Shown: positions 7,861-17,847, counted from the first letter of the stretch. The stretch: DNA of 64,000 bases from Myxococcales bacterium (GCA_020633295.1 JACKDW010000003.1:682001-746000), one strand, 5' to 3'. Notes: generated by a model from the letters alone, not told the origin. Numbers and translations are program-made.

Positions 7861-9320
7861 GCGATGCCGAACACGCCGAGGCACATCTCGTCGAGCGTCT
7901 CGTCGCCGAGGTACACGTCGACCGGCGCGTCGAGGCCGCGCTCGTCGAGCGCCTCGACGACGTACGGGTTCGACATGCTGTTGTTGTAGGTGCAGCGGAA
8001 GTACAGCAGGTCGCCCGCCTTGAAGCTCGGGAGCTGCTCGAAGGGCGCGTCGTAGGCGTAGCCGCGCTGCCACTCGAAGCTGTAGTGCGGCGTCTGCAGC
8101 AGGCACTCCTTCTCGGGCTGCAGGAGCCCCGGGTCGGGGCGCTGGATGCCGAGCAGCATGTCGACGCCGACGTAGTGCATGTGCGACGCGACCGACCAGA
8201 TCTTGATCTCCGGGATCCCGCCGTCGACCTCGTAGAACATCTCCTCGGTGTGCGCGGCGGCGCCGGCCGGGATGCGGAACTCCTTGCCGTTCTCGTCACC
8301 TGGCCCTGGGAGCAGGTTGTAGCCTTCGAAGTTGCCGATCAGGAACAGCTCGGAGACGTTGTCCGGCTGCCCCTCGTACCACTTCAGCGCGAGCGCGGTG
8401 CCCGGGTCGGGCTCGACGCCCGCGCCCGTCGGGTGATAGTGGATGTTGACGATCAGGCGGCTGCCGGCGGCGAGCCTGAACGCCGCGTTCTCGGGCGGGA
8501 GGCTGGGGTGCGCGCCCGGGGCCCAGGCCGCGATCAGCTGGTCGCCCTGGATCCCGCCGCCCGGGCACTCGTACCAGCCGTCCTCGCCGGCGGCCTGCTC
8601 GCTCGAGCCGTTCTCGTCGGTGAACACCAGCACGTGGTGGACGATCTCGTCGTTGCCGGGCACCACCTGCAGCGCCGCGAGGTAGCGGTCCTCCTCGAGC
8701 TGCGGGTCGAGCACGAAGCAGAGGAACCTGTCCGAGGTGCCCTCGATCTCGACGCCGGACTTCGGCGTGAGCGTCACGTCGGCGTCGGTGAGCTCGATCG
8801 ACGGGCGCTCGGGCACGGTCGCCGCCGCGTTCGGGTCGCCCTCGGGCGCCTCCGCCTCGGCCCACTCGCGCAGCAGCGCCTTGTCCCCGTCGGGGAGCCG
8901 CGCGTCGTGCTTGAACGGGAAGCGCGGCTGGCACTCCTCGGTCTCGTCGGCGCCGTAGGGCGGCATCTCGCCGGACTCGACCGCCGCGGTGAGCAGCGTC
9001 GCCCAGGGCGCGGCCGCCTCGTAGCTGTCGAGCGCGAACGGGGCGATGCCGCCGTCGCGGTGGCAGCCGCCGCAGCGGCTGACGACGATCGGCGCGACGT
9101 CCTGGTACCACGTCGGCGCGTCGACGAGCTCCTGCGACGTCGTCTCGCCGGGATCCGCAGTGGGATCCTCTCCGGTCGCCTCGGTCTCGTTCGCGGTCTC
9201 GCCCTCGCTGCCCTGCGGATCCCCGGGCGCGCACGCGGAGGCCGCGAGCCCGGGCGCGACGAGCAGCGCGAGCAGGAGAGCGGGGCGTGACGCGGGGACG
9301 GTGCGCTTGGAGCTGAACAC
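7833..9320 (-). CDS. Lipoprotein with c-type haem motif and PHM-like copper monooxygenase domains
   Basis: This 495-residue exported lipoprotein starts best at the GTG at 9320. That gives a signal peptide ending LAASAC with lipobox Cys30; the upstream GTG at 9410 would bury it. After an acidic linker comes one haem-binding CGGCH (83-87) in a cytochrome-like domain. A copper type II ascorbate-dependent monooxygenase domain follows, with HH 228-229 and HYH 294-296 (copper H site) and HMH 380-382 plus Met448 (copper M site), the ligand set of PHM/DBH enzymes. It likely hydroxylates a substrate at the outer surface using electrons from the haem. The adjacent upstream lipoprotein gene (9412-9993) may be co-transcribed. 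Confidence 0.88.
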   Translation of the reverse strand: MFSSKRTVPASRPALLLALLVAPGLAASACAPGDPQGSEGETANETEATGEDPTADPGETTSQELVDAPTWYQDVAPIVVSRCGGCHRDGGIAPFALDSYEAAAPWATLLTAAVESGEMPPYGADETEECQPRFPFKHDARLPDGDKALLREWAEAEAPEGDPNAAATVPERPSIELTDADVTLTPKSGVEIEGTSDRFLCFVLDPQLEEDRYLAALQVVPGNDEIVHHVLVFTDENGSSEQAAGEDGWYECPGGGIQGDQLIAAWAPGAHPSLPPENAAFRLAAGSRLIVNIHYHPTGAGVEPDPGTALALKWYEGQPDNVSELFLIGNFEGYNLLPGPGDENGKEFRIPAGAAAHTEEMFYEVDGGIPEIKIWSVASHMHYVGVDMLLGIQRPDPGLLQPEKECLLQTPHYSFEWQRGYAYDAPFEQLPSFKAGDLLYFRCTYNNSMSNPYVVEALDERGLDAPVDVYLGDETLDEMCLGVFGIAYPRALIDP

Positions 9321-9411
9321 GGCGCGGACACGGTACCGCAGATCGCGGTCGGCGACGCGCGCGGGCGCGCGCGCGTCGTCGTGCGTGAGCGCGCGCCGCG
9401 TGACGGTCACG

Positions 9412-9993
9412 TCACGGCGAGGCCACGGGGAGCTCGGCCTCGAGCGACGCGAAGGTGTACGTGTTCTGCCCGTGGTTGTGGAGGTGGAAGTACAGCGGGG
9501 TGCCGGCCGGCGCCATTACCCCGGCGGTGAGCGCGTCCTCGGAGAACACCATCGCCGGGCCGGGGATCTGGATCTCGCGCTCCCAGATGATCGCGTCGCC
9601 GAGCTGCACCGCGACGTGGGCCGTCGCGGGCGCCGGCGCGATCAGGTCGAAGTGGCGGAACTCGAGGCGCATGGGTGTCTCTGGAGTCAGGTCCTCGAGG
9701 ACCGGCTGCACGAGCGTGAGGTAGTTGCAGCGCAGCGTGTCGACCTCGAGCGCGCCCGACTCGACGAGCCACCCGGCGACGCCGCAGTCGATCTCGTCCT
9801 CGGGCGGGCGGTGGTCGGCGAAGGGATCCTCGGCGGCCTCGGCGATCCGCCAGGCGGCGTGATCGAGGACCGTGCGCCACTCTCGAGCGACCGCGCCGTC
9901 GCTGGTCGCGTCCGAGCTCGCGGCGTCGTCGTCTCCGCAGGCGAGCGCGAGCGCGAGCGCGGGCGCGAGCGCGTGGCGGCGACGGACAGGCAC
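9412..9993 (-). CDS. Lipoprotein of unknown function, neighbour of the copper monooxygenase
   Basis: This 193-residue protein has a short lipoprotein signal (GTG at 9993, RRRHALAPALALALAC) and an Asp/Ser linker. Its mainly beta C-terminal domain has several hydrophobic strands and ends in YFHLHNHGQNTYTFASLE. The His-rich HLHNH could bind metal. It lies 92 bases upstream of the GTG chosen for the haem/copper lipoprotein and on the same strand, so joint expression and function are likely. The longer reading to 10254 overlaps the divergent pyrophosphatase-like gene and has poor composition. No family was recognised. Confidence 0.7.
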   Translation of the reverse strand: MPVRRRHALAPALALALACGDDDAASSDATSDGAVAREWRTVLDHAAWRIAEAAEDPFADHRPPEDEIDCGVAGWLVESGALEVDTLRCNYLTLVQPVLEDLTPETPMRLEFRHFDLIAPAPATAHVAVQLGDAIIWEREIQIPGPAMVFSEDALTAGVMAPAGTPLYFHLHNHGQNTYTFASLEAELPVASP

Positions 9994-10069
9994 GCCCGAG
10001 CATAACAAGCCGCGCGCCGCGAGCTGTGCCCGCCGGCGCCTCGTGGTATCACCGCGCTCCGCGGCCGCC

Positions 10070-10639
10070 GTGACGCGCAATTCCCCAGCACCCGCCCCCG
10101 CGTCCTCGCCGGCCGACGGCCCGGCGCGCGCGCTCGAGCTCCCCGCGCTGGGGGCCGCGGTCGAGGTCGTCGTCGAGGTCCCGCGCGGCGGCTTCGCCAA
10201 GCGAGACGAGCGCGGCCGGGTCGACTTCTGGTCCCCGCTGCCGTGCCCGTACAACTACGGGCGCGTGCCCGGGAGCGTCGCGCCAGACGGCGCGCCGCTC
10301 GATGTCGTGCTCCTGGGTCCACGGCGACCGCGGGGCGCCCGCGTCACCGCCGAGCTGCTCGGGATCATCGACTTCGTCGACGGCGGGCTGCTCGATCCCA
10401 AGCTGGTCGCGGCGCCAGCGGACGCCCGCGTCGCGCCGGCGTGGTCCGGGCTCGACCGCTTCTTCCGCGTGTACGCGGCCCTGAAGCGATGTTTGGCGGC
10501 GGCACGGGGGCGGCGCGGGGAGACGATGTTCCGCGGCTGGACGCGGCATCCGGTCTCACGCGGCCGAGAAGGACGGGCCGCCACCGTGAATTCGCGTCAT
10601 GATGAGGTGTCTTCGCGGTATGACGAGGACGGACGATGA
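10070..10639 (+). CDS. Inorganic pyrophosphatase-like protein with altered active site
   Basis: This 189-residue protein (GTG start at 10070) matches family I soluble pyrophosphatases through VEVPRGGFAKRDERGR, PYNYGRVPGSVAPDG and LLDPKLVAAP. Aligned with E. coli Ppa, Tyr63, Asp73, Asp78, Asp104, Asp109 and Lys111 correspond to Tyr55, Asp65, Asp70, Asp97, Asp102 and Lys104. The general-base Asp67 is replaced by Ala75, and the C-terminal Tyr-Lys pair is not clear. It may therefore be weakly active or act on another phosphate ester. It lies 72 bases before the squalene synthase, whose reaction releases pyrophosphate, so a helper role is plausible but unproven. Confidence 0.8.
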   Translation: MTRNSPAPAPASSPADGPARALELPALGAAVEVVVEVPRGGFAKRDERGRVDFWSPLPCPYNYGRVPGSVAPDGAPLDVVLLGPRRPRGARVTAELLGIIDFVDGGLLDPKLVAAPADARVAPAWSGLDRFFRVYAALKRCLAAARGRRGETMFRGWTRHPVSRGREGRAATVNSRHDEVSSRYDEDGR

Positions 10640-10711
10640 AGCCGCGATCGCGCGCGCGTCGGCACACCCGCGCGCGAATACCCGCGGCGAGCAGCGCAAG
10701 GATGACGAGAG

Positions 10712-11734
<1,023 letters not shown>

Positions 11735-11842
11735 ACCGCGACGCGCGCGTCATGGACAGGGCGCGCGTGTCGTGACGAGCCCCGCGTCGCGAGCGATCGC
11801 CCGCGCGACACCCTGGCGCGCGCGCGGGGTCATAGTACGGAC

Positions 11843-12451
11843 ATGCATACGCCTCATCACCTATTCACTATTCGGCTCGCGCGGCGGCTCGCGCTGCCGC
11901 TCACGCTCGCGCTCACGCTCTCGGGGTGCGGCGACTCGGGCGGCGAGACGGACGCGAGCACGGGCGCGTCGACGGCCGGCACCGACGCGACCACCGAGAT
12001 GTCCTCATCGACAGGTTCGACCGGCGCGAGCTCCGGCACCACCGACGCGAGCGGCACCGAGACCGTCGGCGCGACCACGAGCGGCACGACCGAGGGGAGC
12101 ACGAGCGTCGGCGCGACGACCGAGGAGGAGACGAGCGTCGGCGCGACGACCGGCTTCTGCGAGATCATCCTGCCCGAGCCGCTGCCCGAGACGCTCGAGG
12201 ACGCGACCGTCGGCGTGTACTACGAGGTCACGCTCTCGATGCCCGGCGTGGGCCAGGACGAGGCGCTGTGGTCGACCGACGACGCGCTGCCCGGCTGGCT
12301 CACGCTCGACCCGGACACCGGGGTGCTCTCCGGCACCCCCGACGCGCCCGGCGAGGTGAGCTTCGGCGTCCAGGGCACCGTCAAGGACGCGCCCCCCGAC
12401 TGCGGCGTGCTCCCGGGCTCGCGCGCCTACACCCTCACCGTCGCGCCCTGA
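11843..12451 (+). CDS. Lipoprotein with Thr/Ser linker and Ig-like domain
   Basis: This 202-residue surface lipoprotein begins MHTPHHLFTIRLARRLALPLTLALTLSGC, a clear lipobox with Cys29. A linker of about 80 residues made of Thr, Ser, Gly, Ala and Glu (SGTTEGSTSVGATT-type repeats) follows. The C-terminal 100 residues look like a putative Ig/cadherin-like (He_PIG) fold: ATVGVYYEVTLSMPGVGQD, GWLTLDPDTGVLSGTPDAPGEVSF. Two Cys flank this domain. The role is probably structural or adhesive at the outer membrane. It stands alone and converges on the membrane gene at 12456. Confidence 0.85.
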   Translation: MHTPHHLFTIRLARRLALPLTLALTLSGCGDSGGETDASTGASTAGTDATTEMSSSTGSTGASSGTTDASGTETVGATTSGTTEGSTSVGATTEEETSVGATTGFCEIILPEPLPETLEDATVGVYYEVTLSMPGVGQDEALWSTDDALPGWLTLDPDTGVLSGTPDAPGEVSFGVQGTVKDAPPDCGVLPGSRAYTLTVAP

Positions 12452-12455
12452 CGCG

Positions 12456-13487
12456 TCACGAGCGGCTCACGCCCCGACCGCGCTCGAGCAGCTGGTCGGG
12501 GCGACAGCCCTCGATCTGATCGCGGAACACGACGTAGGTCGCGGGGCCCAGCGCCATCGCGTACAGCAGCATCCCGACGGCCGAGCACACCAGGTAGAGC
12601 CCGAGCGCCTCGAGCGCGATGACGCTGAGCAGCAGCCAGCCGATGACGAACGCGAAGATCGGGATGATCGCCGCGAACGCGATCGCGTAGCGGTTGTTCG
12701 CCGTCAGCGACCAGCTGCGCCGCAGCGCCCCGATCGCGCTCGTCTCCTCGACCAGCACGATCGGGATCCCGAGCGAGAGGCCGAGCGCGAAGCGGATCGA
12801 GTAAAAGAGGATCGTCACCATCCCCGCGACCACGAACGCGAGCCCCGCGAGGCCGGGCAGGAAGCCGCCGACGAGGAACACGAGCCGCAGCGCGAGCACG
12901 GCGACGATCAGCACGCCGAGGAAGTACAGCGTCGTCAGGCCGGTCACCGCGATCACGGTCTTGAGGTTCACGAGCCCGCGCCGCAGGAACTCGAGCAGCA
13001 GGCGCTTGGGCGCGCGGTCCGAGCTGGCCTCGATCGTCGCGCCGACGAGCGGGCCCTGGAACAGCAGGCTGACGCCCCAGCTCATCATCCCGGAGACCGC
13101 GACGCCGAGCCAGGCGGCCATGGGTGTCCGATCGAACAGGCCGCCGAGGTGCTCGACGAGGCTGCCGAGCTGCTCGCCGAGCCGCGCGCCCACGAGCTCG
13201 ACGCCGAAGCTCGCCAGCGCGAGCACGATCAGCACGTGCGGCTTGCGCACGAGCACCAGCACGGCGAGCTTTACGATGTCGAGCGGCCCGACCGTGCGCT
13301 CGGGCTCGGGCGTCATCAGGTACTCGAGGTCAGCCTGCGGCTGATCCTGCGGGGCGCCCCACGGCGACGCCGGGGCGCCCCACGGGGAGCTCGGGGGGGC
13401 GCTCTGCGGCGCGTCCGCAGCCGGCGCGGCGGGCAGGACGACCCCTTCGGGGACCAGCGGTGGATTCTCGCGCGGCGCGTCGGACAT
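12456..13487 (-). CDS. Polytopic membrane protein with Pro-rich N-terminus
   Basis: This 343-residue protein starts at the ATG at 13487 (MSDAPRENPP). The first 75 residues are Pro/Ala-rich and cytoplasmic with two SSPWGAPASPWGAPQ-type units. About six membrane helices follow, including GGFLPGLAGLAFVVAGMVTILFYSIRFALGLSLGIPIVLVEE. The stretch ALRRSWSLTANNRYAIAFAAIIPIF is typical of DUF975/GPDPase membrane-domain-like proteins, in which a helix pair is followed by ALRRSW. The biochemical role is unknown. The last codons contain a CCCCGACC ... GGTCGGGG inverted repeat that may end transcription of the convergent lipoprotein gene. Confidence 0.8.
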   Translation of the reverse strand: MSDAPRENPPLVPEGVVLPAAPAADAPQSAPPSSPWGAPASPWGAPQDQPQADLEYLMTPEPERTVGPLDIVKLAVLVLVRKPHVLIVLALASFGVELVGARLGEQLGSLVEHLGGLFDRTPMAAWLGVAVSGMMSWGVSLLFQGPLVGATIEASSDRAPKRLLLEFLRRGLVNLKTVIAVTGLTTLYFLGVLIVAVLALRLVFLVGGFLPGLAGLAFVVAGMVTILFYSIRFALGLSLGIPIVLVEETSAIGALRRSWSLTANNRYAIAFAAIIPIFAFVIGWLLLSVIALEALGLYLVCSAVGMLLYAMALGPATYVVFRDQIEGCRPDQLLERGRGVSRS

Positions 13488-13609
13488 GCCCACCTCTGGT
13501 ATCACGCGCCGACGACGCGGCGCCACCGGCTCGGGGTCCGACGCGCACGATCGTCGCGAGGACCTCGGCGGCGCGGCGGCGAGGGGCGCAGTAGTCTCGG
13601 GCGGCGCGC

Positions 13610-14932
13610 ATGAGCGACGAGCGCCAGGACAGGACGAGGTCGACGACGCGGGGCCGCGCGACGCTGCGGAGCGCGGACGTCGACCTCGTGGTGATCGGCG
13701 CCGGGATCGCGGGCCTCGCCGCGACCAAGACAGCGCGGGCCGAGGGGCTGAGCGTCGCGCTGATCGAGGCCAGCGATCGCGTCGGCGGCCGCGCGCACAC
13801 GGACACGGACACGCTCGGGCTGCCGTTCGATCGCGGCTGTCATTGGCTCCACAACGCGCGGCATAACCCCTTCCGCGCGCTCGCGGATCGCTGGGGCTTC
13901 GTCTACCGCAAGGCCGCGATCGAGCGTCGGACCCACCTCGGCGATCGCTGGGCGACGGCCGCGGAGGAGCGCGCGCGCGAGCGCTTCGAGGACGAGGCCA
14001 GCGCGCGCATCGACGCGGTCGGAGCCGCCGGGCTCGACGTGCCGGCGAGCGAGCCGCTCGCGGCGCTGCGCGAGCGCGCGTCGCCCTGGGAGCCCGTGTT
14101 CACGCGCTTCTTCACCGCGGTCATGGGCGCGCCGCCCGAGCGCTGCTCGAGCCTCGACTTCTACAACTATGAGGACGGCGGCGACTACCCGGTGCGCGAC
14201 GGGTTCGGGACGCTCGTCGCGCGCTACGCCGAGGGGGTCGACGTCAGCCTCGAGACGCCCGCGCGCGCGCTCGACTGGTCGGGCGCGGGCGTCGTCGTCG
14301 ACACGCTGCGCGGGCGGATCACCGCGCGCGCGGCGATCGTGACCGTGCCGACCTCGGTGCTCGCCGCCGGCGTGATCCGGTTCACGCCGCAGCTGCCCGC
14401 GTGGAAGCTCGCGGCGATCGACGGGTTGCCCATGGGACATACCAACAAGATCGCGCTGAAGTTCGACCGCGACGTCCTCGGCGAGGACTTCGGCGTGCCG
14501 GAGAACGCGGCGCTCGAGCTCCGCCCGGGCGCGCCGCAGGTGCCGGGCTTCGAGCTGCGGCCGTTCGGGCGCGCGCTCGCGATCGCGCACGTCGCCGGGT
14601 CGCTCGCGCAGGAGCTCGAGCGCGCCGGCCCGCTGGCGATGGTCAGTTTTGCCCGCGACCAGCTGCGGATCGCGTTCGGGTCGAAGGTGCAGGAGCGCCT
14701 CGTCGCCCACGCGACGACCGCGTGGAGCTCGGCGCCGTGGACCCTCGGCGCGTTCTCGACCGCCGCGCCCGGGCGCGCCGCGGCGCGCGAGGAGTACGCG
14801 CGACCGCTCGCGGAGCGGCTGTTCTTCGCCGGTGACGCGGCCTCGGTCGACGCCTTCGGCTCGGCCCACGGCGCGCTCGAGTCAGGGATCACCGCCGCGC
14901 GCGCGGCGATTGACCGCGTTCGTCTGTTGTAG
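13610..14932 (+). CDS. FAD-dependent amine oxidase
   Basis: This 440-residue flavoprotein has the Rossmann motif VVIGAGIAGLAATKTARAEGLSVALIEASDRVGGRAHT (GxGxxG at 30-35, then DRVGGRA), typical of flavin-containing amine oxidases. A substrate-side block with YEDGGDYPVRDGFGTLVARYAEG follows, and the FAD-closing C-terminal block is LFFAGDAASVDAFGSAHGALESGITAARA. It has no signal peptide. It could oxidise an amine or act as a desaturase on an isoprenoid. It does not look like the usual HpnE despite lying 1.9 kb from hpnC. The gene is divergent from the membrane protein at 12456-13487. Confidence 0.92.
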   Translation: MSDERQDRTRSTTRGRATLRSADVDLVVIGAGIAGLAATKTARAEGLSVALIEASDRVGGRAHTDTDTLGLPFDRGCHWLHNARHNPFRALADRWGFVYRKAAIERRTHLGDRWATAAEERARERFEDEASARIDAVGAAGLDVPASEPLAALRERASPWEPVFTRFFTAVMGAPPERCSSLDFYNYEDGGDYPVRDGFGTLVARYAEGVDVSLETPARALDWSGAGVVVDTLRGRITARAAIVTVPTSVLAAGVIRFTPQLPAWKLAAIDGLPMGHTNKIALKFDRDVLGEDFGVPENAALELRPGAPQVPGFELRPFGRALAIAHVAGSLAQELERAGPLAMVSFARDQLRIAFGSKVQERLVAHATTAWSSAPWTLGAFSTAAPGRAAAREEYARPLAERLFFAGDAASVDAFGSAHGALESGITAARAAIDRVRLL

Positions 14933-15047
14933 GCACACCTACGCTGCGGGTCGCCTCGTCGCGCGCTGTAGCGACGCTCGCGGGCCGCGTGCTATGACGA
15001 ACAGGACGGAGAGCGCCAACCGCCGCTCCGCCAAAGAAGCCGCGCAC

Positions 15048-15599
15048 ATGATGAGACTCCGACGCTCCCTCGCTGTCCTGCTGACGACCGCCGCGCTCGC
15101 GGGCCTGCCCGCCTGCTCGCAGATGAAGGTCCAGACCGTCTACGACCAGCGCGTCGACTTCAGCGGCTACACGTCGTGGGCGTGGGCGACCGAGGAGGCG
15201 CTGCTGATCAACGACGGCTCGCTCAACCCGCGGATCTATAACGAGACCAACGAGGGGCTGATCCGCGGCGCGATCGAGCGCGAGCTCGGGCACCGCGGCA
15301 TGGTCAACAAGGCGCCCGACGACGCTGAGGCGCAGCTCGTGCTGTTCTTCACCGTCACGACCGACAAGATGATCGAGATCGGCGGGCTCGGGACCAACCC
15401 CTACAACCTGCAGTGGAGCGAGGACGTCGCGAGCCGCGAGCGGACCAAGGGCACGCTGACCATCGGCGTCTTCGATCGGGCCTCGCGCAAGCAGGTCTGG
15501 AGCGGCTGGGCGTCGAAGCCGCTGACGCCGGGCGAGGACGCCAAGGTCGTCATCGACGCGGCGGTCGGCAAGATCCTCGAGGGCTTCCCGCCGAAGTAG
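15048..15599 (+). CDS. DUF4136-type lipoprotein
   Basis: This 183-residue lipoprotein has the signal MMRLRRSLAVLLTTAALAGLPAC. The ATG at 15048 was chosen because longer starts add a non-signal leader. The mature part carries the DUF4136 pattern: VQTVYDQRVDFSGYTSWAWA near the start, an ALIRGAIERELGHRGM-like helix, APDDAEAQLVLFFTVTTDK, a GTLTIGVFDRASRKQVWSGWAS strand pair, and a final AVGKILEGFPPK. The family is periplasmic or outer-membrane and of unknown exact function. It follows the amine oxidase by 115 bases on the same strand. Confidence 0.88.
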   Translation: MMRLRRSLAVLLTTAALAGLPACSQMKVQTVYDQRVDFSGYTSWAWATEEALLINDGSLNPRIYNETNEGLIRGAIERELGHRGMVNKAPDDAEAQLVLFFTVTTDKMIEIGGLGTNPYNLQWSEDVASRERTKGTLTIGVFDRASRKQVWSGWASKPLTPGEDAKVVIDAAVGKILEGFPPK

Positions 15600-15608
15600 C
15601 CGCGCCGC

Positions 15609-15992
15609 TCAGTGCACCCGCAGCAGCCCGGGGCGCGCGGCGCCGGTGCGCAGCAGCTCGAGCGCGCGCCGCAGCTGCGGCGGCTCGAGCGGCGGCGCCG
15701 TCGGGACATGATTGAAGAGCCAGGCGCACGCGTCCGCGAGCGCGCGCGCGCGGTGCGTCCCGCCTGCGCATGAGAACAGCTCGTAGGGGCGCGCGCTCGG
15801 GGGCGAGGGGGCGAGCAGCGAGCTGCCCGTGGCGCAGTGCCACAGCTGCAGCGCGTCGTCGGCGAGCCCGTCGGCGCCGGGCCAGCGGCGGATCTGCCAC
15901 AGCCCGAGCCAGCGCGCGAGCTGTCGCCCGCGCGGGTCGTGGCGCGGCGGCACGACGGCGCCTGGCGGCAGCAACGGTGGATCAATCGTCAC
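15609..15992 (-). CDS. Hypothetical protein
   Basis: This 127-residue protein (GTG start) is rich in Leu, Ala, Arg and Pro, with no signal peptide or membrane helix. Blocks such as ARWLGLWQIRRWPGADGLADDALQLWHCATGSSLL suggest a helical fold. It converges on the DUF4136 lipoprotein with a 9-base gap and is divergent from the sigma-fusion gene. An AT-rich promoter-like region lies directly upstream. No family was recognised. Confidence 0.6.
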   Translation of the reverse strand: MTIDPPLLPPGAVVPPRHDPRGRQLARWLGLWQIRRWPGADGLADDALQLWHCATGSSLLAPSPPSARPYELFSCAGGTHRARALADACAWLFNHVPTAPPLEPPQLRRALELLRTGAARPGLLRVH

Positions 15993-16040
15993 AATAGAAG
16001 CTTGTCATAAATGAAATCGATTTTCAAATTCAAACTAAAG
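15993..16040. promoter_or_regulatory. AT-rich divergent promoter region with palindrome
   Basis: This is one of the most AT-rich stretches of the window. The palindrome AAATCGATTT is at 16014-16023. On the minus strand a TTGAAT box is followed after 17 bases by TTATGA, just upstream of the gene ending at 15609. The region probably drives that gene and may also serve the sigma-fusion gene starting near 16237. The symmetrical element could be an operator. Confidence 0.45.
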
Positions 16041-16236
16041 ACGGCGCGAGTGGGGACGCGTCTGCATTGCAGGAGCCCCCGCGAACACCTCGCCTCACAG
16101 CGCGGAACCAGGTTTGTCGGCGACCGCGGGGCGCGATTCGCTACGCGCGATGCGGTACCATCGTTCGTCGAGTCCCCGCGATCGCGCGGGGGTTGGACTG
16201 GAGCCGCCGCGCGTGACCGCGAGATCGAACGATTCC

Positions 16237-17802
16237 ATGGCCGCCGCGGGCTGGACAGGTGACCGACTCGAGCGTGTTCGTGCGGTGTACGGGCGCACGT
16301 GCGGGCAGGTCCGTTGCATCGTCCGTCACCTCGGCGTGCCCAAGGTCGCGGTCGAGGCGATCACGCGCGAGGTCTACGTCGAGGTCATGCGCCGCGGCGA
16401 GTCGCTGCAGAACATGGGCGCGACCCGCAGCTTGCTCTCGCGCGTCGCTCGCAAGATCGCCGCTCGTGAGCGCTCGCTGCCCGGCGCGCGCGCGAGCGAC
16501 GGAATCCCGCCGCTCGACCCCAACGCGCCCGAGGACCAGATCCTGATCGAGGCCGCGCGCGTGCTCGAGGGCTTCCTCGCCGCCTTCAACATGGAGTCGC
16601 GCGACATCTTCATCCTCGGGACGATCGGCTCGGTACCGCCCGAGCGCATCGCCAGCGAGCTCGGGCTGCCGCGTCGCCGCGTCAAGCAGGAGCTCGACGA
16701 GCTGCGCGAGCAGTTCGCGGCCGTGGCCGCGTCGAGCTCGCTCGGCGGACCCAAGGAGCTGCTCAAGGCCTGCGTCGACGGCGAGCAGCCCGAGCCCGCG
16801 GTGATCGACGCGAGCCTGCCTGAGCTGTTGAAGGCCGTCGGCGTCCCGAGCTCCGCGCTCGCCTCGCTGAGCGGGGCGTCGGTGCCCAGCGCGCGACCGC
16901 TGCTCCCCGCGCCGCCGACCCTCGGCGGCCCGTCCTCGAGGCCAGGTCAGTCCTCCTTCGTGCCCGCGCCGCCGGTGGTCGGCCCGCCGACGTCGCGCTC
17001 GCGCGGCTCCTCGTTCGTGCCCGCGCCGCCGAAGGTCGGCCCCGAGACGTCGCGCGGCGGCGGCTCGTCGTTCGTCCCGGCGCCGCCCAAGCTCGGCAAG
17101 TCCAAGACGCAGATCGGCAGCTCCTCGTTCTCGTCGCGCGTCGGGCTCTCACCTCCTCCCGAGGCGCCGCCCGCCGTGTCGCCTCCCACGGTGACGCCGC
17201 CCACGGTGACGCCGCCCTCCGTGAGCTCGTCGCCGGTGGTGCCGGTGGTGCCGGTGGTGCCGGTGGTGCCGTCCGTGCCATCAGTGCCGCATCTGCCGTC
17301 GGTGACGCCGCCTTCGCTGTCGGTGCCGGCTGTACCGTCGGTGACGCCGCCCTCGGTGTCGCCCGCGTCGTCGCTGAAGCCGCCGGGGCTCGGCGCGGTC
17401 GGGCCGTCGGTCGCCGCGTCGCCCTCGGCCTCGCCGTCCTCGAGCGCGCGGCCGTCCTCCGCGCGGACGCGCGGGAAGACGATCCTGACCCAAGGGCCAC
17501 CCTTGACGCCCGGCGTCGCGACGCCGTCGCTCGCGCCGCTGACGTCCGCCTCGACCGCGCCGGGTCGAACGGTGCTGACCGAAGGGCCACCCTCGTCGAG
17601 CTCGACGCCGTCGATGTCGTCTCGCGCGGGGCGCACGGTGCTGACCGAGGGGCCGCCCGCGGCGGCGCCGTCGATCGCGTCCTCGACGCCGTCGATGTCA
17701 TCGCGCGCCGGACGAACGCTCGTGACCGACGAGCCGCCCGCGACGCCCGGCGTCAGCGGGGTCGCGCCGCCCGGCGCGTGGCGACCCGGGGCACGGTGCT
17801 GA
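16237..17802 (+). CDS. ECF sigma-like N-terminal half of a sigma/Pro-rich/TM/TPR fusion (frameshifted)
   Basis: The first 175 residues look like an ECF sigma factor. A region-2-like part is VRCIVRHLGVPKVAVEAITREVYVEVMRR ... RSLLSRVARKIAARER. A region-4-like part is ARVLEGFLAAFNMESRDIFILGTIGSVPPERIASELGLPRRRVKQELDELRE. The rest is a Pro/Ser-rich linker with repeats: SSFVPAPP three times, then R(T/K)(V/I)LT(E/Q)GPP-type units. The reading frame stops at 17802. The same unit (G-TVLTEGPP) continues at once in another frame, and from about 17848 in the original frame. I read this and the next entry as one gene. The start at 16237 (MAAAGWTGDRLE) is the last good ATG before the sigma part; upstream starts exist at 16114 and 16150. 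Confidence 0.75.
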   Translation: MAAAGWTGDRLERVRAVYGRTCGQVRCIVRHLGVPKVAVEAITREVYVEVMRRGESLQNMGATRSLLSRVARKIAARERSLPGARASDGIPPLDPNAPEDQILIEAARVLEGFLAAFNMESRDIFILGTIGSVPPERIASELGLPRRRVKQELDELREQFAAVAASSSLGGPKELLKACVDGEQPEPAVIDASLPELLKAVGVPSSALASLSGASVPSARPLLPAPPTLGGPSSRPGQSSFVPAPPVVGPPTSRSRGSSFVPAPPKVGPETSRGGGSSFVPAPPKLGKSKTQIGSSSFSSRVGLSPPPEAPPAVSPPTVTPPTVTPPSVSSSPVVPVVPVVPVVPSVPSVPHLPSVTPPSLSVPAVPSVTPPSVSPASSLKPPGLGAVGPSVAASPSASPSSSARPSSARTRGKTILTQGPPLTPGVATPSLAPLTSASTAPGRTVLTEGPPSSSSTPSMSSRAGRTVLTEGPPAAAPSIASSTPSMSSRAGRTLVTDEPPATPGVSGVAPPGAWRPGARC

Positions 17803-17847
17803 CCGAGGGCCCGCCGACGACGAGCCTGGCGCGCGCGGCTCACCCCG

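Noticed and set aside
10255..10639. Frameshift at the end of the pyrophosphatase-like gene
   Set aside because: The tail looks unusual, but the frame remains open to 10639 and no alternative frame gives a better family match, so a divergent C-terminus is simpler.
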